This document shows, in pieces, positions 58,491 through 64,000 of a stretch of 64,000 bases of DNA. The stretch's first letter is position 1. Each line of letters opens with the position of its first letter. The DNA is from Cryobacterium sp. PH29-G1. GTDB taxonomy: Bacteria; Actinomycetota; Actinomycetes; Actinomycetales; Microbacteriaceae. Made by a program: the position numbers and the translations under genes. The notes under the pieces were generated by a model. The model searched no databases, was not told the DNA's origin, and saw nothing but the letters and a program-made list of their open reading frames with translations. The stretch lies in assembly GCF_030063365.1 (NCBI RefSeq), contig NZ_JASISY010000018.1, forward strand, positions 1-64,000, written 5' to 3'.

Positions 58491-58718
58491 TCAGAAGAAC
58501 CGGGTTTCTTCTGCATAAGGATTGTGGTTAGGCGACTCCCCGAGCGGGCAGAGTTAGAACACAGGCAAGCACTGACCGTCGAATGAAGCTCGCATCTACC
58601 CTCGCGATCATCCATTCGGCCGGCGCACGACAGCACAACCCCCTCGCCTGAGATCGGGCGAACCGCAGATGCGGATCGCCCCCTGTCGGTACCATCAACT
58701 TTCGCAAGGAGCCAGACC

Positions 58719-60392
<1,674 letters not shown>

Positions 60393-60414
60393 GTAGTCGC
60401 CTGGTTCCGCGAGA

Positions 60415-60480
60415 GCGGGCAAATGGTTGTTTTAGCTCCGGCATCATCACAGGGGCGAAGCAGCTGTTTGCCCGTTCTTT
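60415..60480. terminator. Possible bidirectional terminator
   Basis: CGGGCAAA (60416-60423) pairs with TTTGCCCG (60467-60474), followed by TTCTTTCG. The long loop (about 43 nt) makes it weak. It lies between the convergent aceB and photolyase genes. Confidence 0.35.
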
Positions 60481-60484
60481 CGTG

Positions 60485-61927
60485 TTAGGCGGGTGGGTTC
60501 TTCACCCGTGCATACGCGGCCAGGGCGGCGCGGCGAGTCTCGCCGAGGTCCACGAGCGGCGCGGGGTAAGCATCCGTGCCGTATTCGGCCACGTTGTCCC
60601 GAATGTACTGTTCGTGCGGGTCGAACTTGGCCGCCTGCAGGGTCGGATTGAAAATGCGGAAATAGGGCGCGGCATCCGCCCCCGAACCGGCCACCCACTG
60701 CCAGCCGAACGGATTGCTCGCGGGATCGGCGTCAACCAGGGTGTCCCAGAACCAGCGCTCGCCCTCCCGCCAATCGACCAACATATTCTTGATCAAGAAT
60801 GAAGCGGTGACCATGCGTACCCGATTGTGCATACTTCCGGTGCGCCACAGCTCACGCATCCCGGCATCGACCAGGGCGAAGCCGGTGCGCCCCTGCTGCC
60901 AGGCAGTCAAGGCCGCGCGGTCGAGCGGTGGCCACGGAAAGGCGTCAAAGGCCGCACGCAGGTTCGTGGTTGCAAGGTCGGGGGAGTGAAAGAGCACGTG
61001 GTAGGCGAACTCCCGCCAGCCCAGCTCCGTGAGAAAGCGGGCGGCGCTGGCTGGAGCGTCCCCGGTGAGGCCGCGCTGGGCCACCTGGGTGGCCGCCCAG
61101 ACCTGGTGCGGACTGATCTCGCCCCAGCGCAGGTGCGGCGACAGACGGGAGGTCGCGTTTTGCGCCGGCTCATCGCGTTCGGTGGCGTAGCGGGGGAGCG
61201 ACTCGGTGAGAAAGGTGCCGAGCAGGGCGTGAGCGGATGCCTCACCCGGCTGCCAGGCGGCGCGTAGCCCTCCCGCCCAGTCCGGGCTCGGTTCGAGGGC
61301 CCAGTCGTCGAGATCGTCGGAAGCGATGTCGCCCACCCAGCCCGGAATGGCTGTCGGCGCCGGATAAGGAGACCGCGGCGGTGGGCCGGCGGTGCAGGCC
61401 CGCCAGAACGGGGTGAAGACCGAATAGGAGCCGCCCTGACCGGTCTGGATCGTCCACGGTTCGAACAGGAGGGAGCCGTCGAAGCTGTGGGCGGCGACGC
61501 CGTTGCCGCGCAAATCGTTCTTGATCGCGGCATCGAGCGTGCGTTCGGCCAGGCCGTAGCGGCGGTTCCACAACACGGCTGAGGCATCCAGTTCTGTGAC
61601 GAGGCTCGCAAGGATCGGAGCGGCAGCGCCGCGGCGCAGAATCAGGCGGCCACCGAGCGACTCTATTTCCGCGGTGAGGGAGCGCAGGCTCTGGTGCAGC
61701 CACCAGCGGGCTGCACCGCCGAGTGGTCGAACGCCGGCGGATTGCTCATCGAGCAGGTAGACGGCCACGATTGGATGCCCGTTGCTGAGGGCTGCGTGCA
61801 ACGCCGGGTGGTCGGCGAGCCTCAGGTCGTCGCGAAACCACACGATGACCGGGCCGTGTTGCTCGGTGACGCTGTCGTGGGGGGTGGTGCCGGCATCGGC
61901 AATCGGAGCGGAACTGGGTGAACTCAT
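60485..61927 (-). CDS. phr: Deoxyribodipyrimidine photolyase
   Basis: 480 residues from ATG 61927, with GAGGAG upstream. The N-terminal Rossmann domain (VIVWFRDDLRLADHPAL) binds the antenna, and the C-terminal helical domain binds FAD: WREFAYHVLF, NRVRMVTASFLIKNMLVDW, WQWVAGSGADAAPYFRIFNP. It repairs UV-induced cyclobutane pyrimidine dimers with blue light. Free-standing. Confidence 0.95.
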   Translation of the reverse strand: MSSPSSAPIADAGTTPHDSVTEQHGPVIVWFRDDLRLADHPALHAALSNGHPIVAVYLLDEQSAGVRPLGGAARWWLHQSLRSLTAEIESLGGRLILRRGAAAPILASLVTELDASAVLWNRRYGLAERTLDAAIKNDLRGNGVAAHSFDGSLLFEPWTIQTGQGGSYSVFTPFWRACTAGPPPRSPYPAPTAIPGWVGDIASDDLDDWALEPSPDWAGGLRAAWQPGEASAHALLGTFLTESLPRYATERDEPAQNATSRLSPHLRWGEISPHQVWAATQVAQRGLTGDAPASAARFLTELGWREFAYHVLFHSPDLATTNLRAAFDAFPWPPLDRAALTAWQQGRTGFALVDAGMRELWRTGSMHNRVRMVTASFLIKNMLVDWREGERWFWDTLVDADPASNPFGWQWVAGSGADAAPYFRIFNPTLQAAKFDPHEQYIRDNVAEYGTDAYPAPLVDLGETRRAALAAYARVKNPPA

Positions 61928-62232
61928 GCTGTCTCCTCGTGAAACTCCATTGTGAACTATGCCGGCGGGTATCCCAATTCGGAGGTAGAACGTTCTGTCC
62001 ATGACGTGACGAGCGAATGCTCAGCGCGGTCGCTCGCGTGTCAATTTAGTTGAAATTGCCGTAAATTCCGCTGTAAAGCGTTGAATTTTTGTCGTTTGCC
62101 ACTAATTCATCGTCAGAATGCGGATTGGGCCCCGCCCCAATCTGGGGGTTCACGACCGACAGACTTATCTGTCTATCCCCTCTAATGTTTGAACCACTCG
62201 CTCTTGAGTTGATCACTTGAAAGGTTCCTCCC
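61928..62232. promoter_or_regulatory. Promoter region of the exported-protein genes
   Basis: AT-rich around 62040-62110, then two palindromes: GATTGGG/CCCAATC (62123-62142) and GACAGA/TCTGTC (62158-62173), about 60-110 nt before the start at 62233. These are good operator candidates. No gene is visible in this stretch. Confidence 0.45.
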
Positions 62233-62802
62233 ATGAACAAGCTTCTCGTAAGTGCCATCGCCGGCGCCGCCGGATTGACCCTGCTCCTCGGCGGTGCCGG
62301 AACCTTCGCGTTGTGGAACACGAGTGCCACCGTGGCGGGCGGTACCATCGTGGCCGGTAACCTGCTCGTCGGTGATTCCGGCACGGTTGGCAGCTGGACG
62401 GTGAACGGTACGGCGAAAACCCTCTCCGGGTACAAGGCTGTTCCTGGCGACATTCTCGTTTATACCAAGACGATGAGCATCACGGCCACCGGTGACAACC
62501 TCGTGGCCACGCTGGCGCTCACGCAGGCCTCGATCACGGGGACGACTTCCGGGACAGCCGACGTGGCTCTCGCCGGCTACCTGACCAAGACCGCTGTTCT
62601 TACGGCGACCGGTCCCGGAATCTCAACTGGCTCGGCGCCGTACACGGTCACCGCGGCGACTGCCGGAGTCGCGCAAAACGTGACCGTCACGGTCACGATC
62701 ACCTACCCCAAGAACGCCGCCGCCGGTTTTACGGCCGAAGCCAATACGAAGTTGGGGTCGGTCAGCCTGGACAACCTCTCCGTGTCGCTCATTCAGATCT
62801 AG
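62233..62802 (+). CDS. SipW-type (alternate-signal) exported protein
   Basis: 189 residues. The short signal peptide (LLVSAIAGAAGLTLLLGGAGTFALW) has the Ala-Leu-Trp/Thr end seen in proteins cleaved by SipW-like signal peptidases, for example TasA/camelysin relatives and the RER_14450 alternate-signal family. The mature protein is a Thr/Val/Ala-rich beta sandwich. AAGGTTCCTCCC precedes the ATG. Probably a surface fibre or biofilm-type protein. Confidence 0.75.
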   Translation: MNKLLVSAIAGAAGLTLLLGGAGTFALWNTSATVAGGTIVAGNLLVGDSGTVGSWTVNGTAKTLSGYKAVPGDILVYTKTMSITATGDNLVATLALTQASITGTTSGTADVALAGYLTKTAVLTATGPGISTGSAPYTVTAATAGVAQNVTVTVTITYPKNAAAGFTAEANTKLGSVSLDNLSVSLIQI

Positions 62803-62905
62803 TGGCTTGGCCTGGAGTGCCCCCTACCCGACAGGGGGCACCCAGGTCGCTTCCACTCGCACGACCCCGTTCTTGATCCGTTGCACGCCCAAATCGGAGT
62901 TCCAC

Positions 62906-63508
62906 ATGCAGGCAGCAGGACGGCACGCTTATGTTCCGGTCGGTCGCTATGCGGGGCGGAGCCGGAGCCGGCTGTTCTCCATGCGCTCCATCGGCGTGAC
63001 CCTCCTGTCATTCGCCGCCGCTATCCTGCTCGCCTCGACAGCAGCTGGCGGAACCTACGCTCTGCTCAGCTCCGCCGCATCGACCGGTCCGGTCTCCAGC
63101 ATTCAGTCAGGCACGGCCACGCTGACGGTCACCCCCCTGTCGATGCCCGTGACCGCTCTCTATCCTGGCCTGACCCTGTTCAGCCCCGTCACCGTGTCGA
63201 ATGTCGGAAATGTGCCGCTCAACGTGCAGATCACCAGTCTGACAGCGCCGGCAACTACGGAACTGTCCGCGGCGCTCACCATTGGGTTGTCGGTCACGAC
63301 GACGTCGGCCGCCTGCATCGCCGGCGCCACCCCGACCTGGACCGGTACCTTTGCCTCTGCGGCCCCGACCAACGTCGGACCGGCCCTCGCCGTCGGAAAC
63401 TCGGCAGTGCTCTGCGTATCCGTGGCTCTCGGTATCGCGGCTCCCCATCTCAGCCAGAACCAAACTGCCGCAAATTTCGGACTTGTTATTACTGGATTGC
63501 AGGTGTGA
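62906..63508 (+). CDS. Exported beta-rich protein, SipW-type neighbour
   Basis: 200 residues from ATG 62906, with GGAG seven nt upstream; the longer frame to 62807 is less likely. A basic N-terminus and a signal helix (LLSFAAAILLASTAAGGTYAL) precede a Ser/Thr-rich beta domain (TVTPLSMPVTALYPG) with two Cys. It follows the previous gene by about 100 nt and overlaps the next start region. Confidence 0.7.
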   Translation: MQAAGRHAYVPVGRYAGRSRSRLFSMRSIGVTLLSFAAAILLASTAAGGTYALLSSAASTGPVSSIQSGTATLTVTPLSMPVTALYPGLTLFSPVTVSNVGNVPLNVQITSLTAPATTELSAALTIGLSVTTTSAACIAGATPTWTGTFASAAPTNVGPALAVGNSAVLCVSVALGIAAPHLSQNQTAANFGLVITGLQV

Positions 63509-63509
63509 T

Positions 63510-64000
63510 GTGACCCACTCGACGCATGCGCAGCCGAGGCGCCGCTTCCACCGTGCGCTGGCGGCGTTTGCGACCGGGGTGTTTCTGGCACTCGTCGGCA
63601 CAGGTGCCGCCCACGCCGGTTGGACGACGGCCGGGCTAAGCCTTAAGGCTTCGGTGGCCTCGGGCAGTATCAGCGTGACGCAATCCGGCTACGATCAGCT
63701 GAACTTCACCTACACCGCGAATGCTCTGGTGAGCACGAAACCGGTGACGGTCACCAATGGACCGGTTCCGTCGACGTATACCCTGACGCTTGGTTCCACA
63801 TCGTCGACGCCTACAGCGCTCGCCGGAGCGATCACCGTCTTGACCTGGCCGGTAGCCACTGCAGCCAATTGCACGGCGTCCACGGCGCTGCCCGGCACCC
63901 AGACCGTGCGTACGTGGGCGAACGGAACGACGCTCACCGGTTCGCTTGCAGCGAGCGCATCCGTTGTGCACTGCGTACGCACCTCGATGTCCTCGGCGGT
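63510..64000 (+). CDS. Exported beta-rich protein (partial, cut by window end)
   Basis: Open from GTG 63510, immediately after the previous stop, to the window edge (163 residues without a stop). An Arg-rich N-terminus and signal helix (LAAFATGVFLALVGTGAAHAGW) lead to a Ser/Thr/Val-rich region with Cys pairs (ATAANCTAST, VVHCVRTS). Third of a tandem set; a SipW-like signal peptidase gene may follow beyond the window. Confidence 0.65.
   Translation, partial: MTHSTHAQPRRRFHRALAAFATGVFLALVGTGAAHAGWTTAGLSLKASVASGSISVTQSGYDQLNFTYTANALVSTKPVTVTNGPVPSTYTLTLGSTSSTPTALAGAITVLTWPVATAANCTASTALPGTQTVRTWANGTTLTGSLAASASVVHCVRTSMSSA

Overview
The window is high-GC actinobacterial DNA, most likely from the Microbacteriaceae (Cryobacterium/Leifsonia-like). 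The evidence is the secE-nusG-rplK-rplA block beside tRNA-Trp and a MaoC-MaoC-murB trio, an acidic N-terminal extension on NusG, a RamB-type regulator beside aceB, and a ThiD-TenA fusion behind a TPP riboswitch. Species assignment is inference; no rRNA is present.

Layout. (1) 1-2.6 kb: tail of a membrane protein and a NatA/NatB-like ABC exporter. (2) 2.7-11.5 kb: an accessory region of lower GC (judged by eye) with unknown genes, a NACHT-type STAND ATPase with a nuclease-like N-terminus, a truncated acyl-CoA dehydrogenase, a gene broken by a 37-bp tandem duplication, an orphan protein, and a two-gene CBASS-like operon (SLATT effector plus CD-NTase with AGS-C domain). It ends at the 3' end of a tRNA gene followed by a terminator, as an integrated element would. 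Two copies of a resolvase-like repeat flank the NACHT gene. (3) 11.9-16.2 kb: two-component system, secreted DUF2202 protein, glutamate dehydrogenase. (4) 16.4-22.2 kb: thiamine synthesis (riboswitch, thiD-tenA, thiE, thiO-thiS-thiG-thiF). (5) 22.2-33.3 kb: amidase, N-carbamoyl-amino-acid hydrolase, MHS transporter, LysR and GntR regulators, and a five-gene Liv-type ABC transporter; together this looks like uptake and hydrolysis of amide or carbamoyl nitrogen compounds. (6) 33.4-40.7 kb: small membrane protein, PfkB kinase, HEAT-repeat protein, methionine transporter metN-metI-metQ, acetyltransferase, two MaoC dehydratases, murB. (7) 40.7-47.9 kb: a LiaFSR/PspC-like envelope-stress cassette with an ABC exporter, then an aspartate-type aminotransferase. 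(8) 48.2-51.1 kb: tRNA-Trp, secE, nusG, rplK, rplA. (9) 51.1-56.7 kb: APC permease, succinate-semialdehyde-type dehydrogenase, cache-domain sensor, GntR regulator and an ABC ATPase that has lost its catalytic motifs. (10) 57-60.4 kb: RamB-like regulator and malate synthase. (11) 60.5-64 kb: photolyase and three tandem SipW-type exported proteins, the last cut by the window edge.

The most unusual content is the 2.7-11.5 kb island: two different nucleotide- or STAND-based defence candidates, decaying genes, recombination-site-like repeats and a tRNA att remnant within 9 kb. The second is the intact but motif-dead ABC ATPase at 55.8-56.7 kb.
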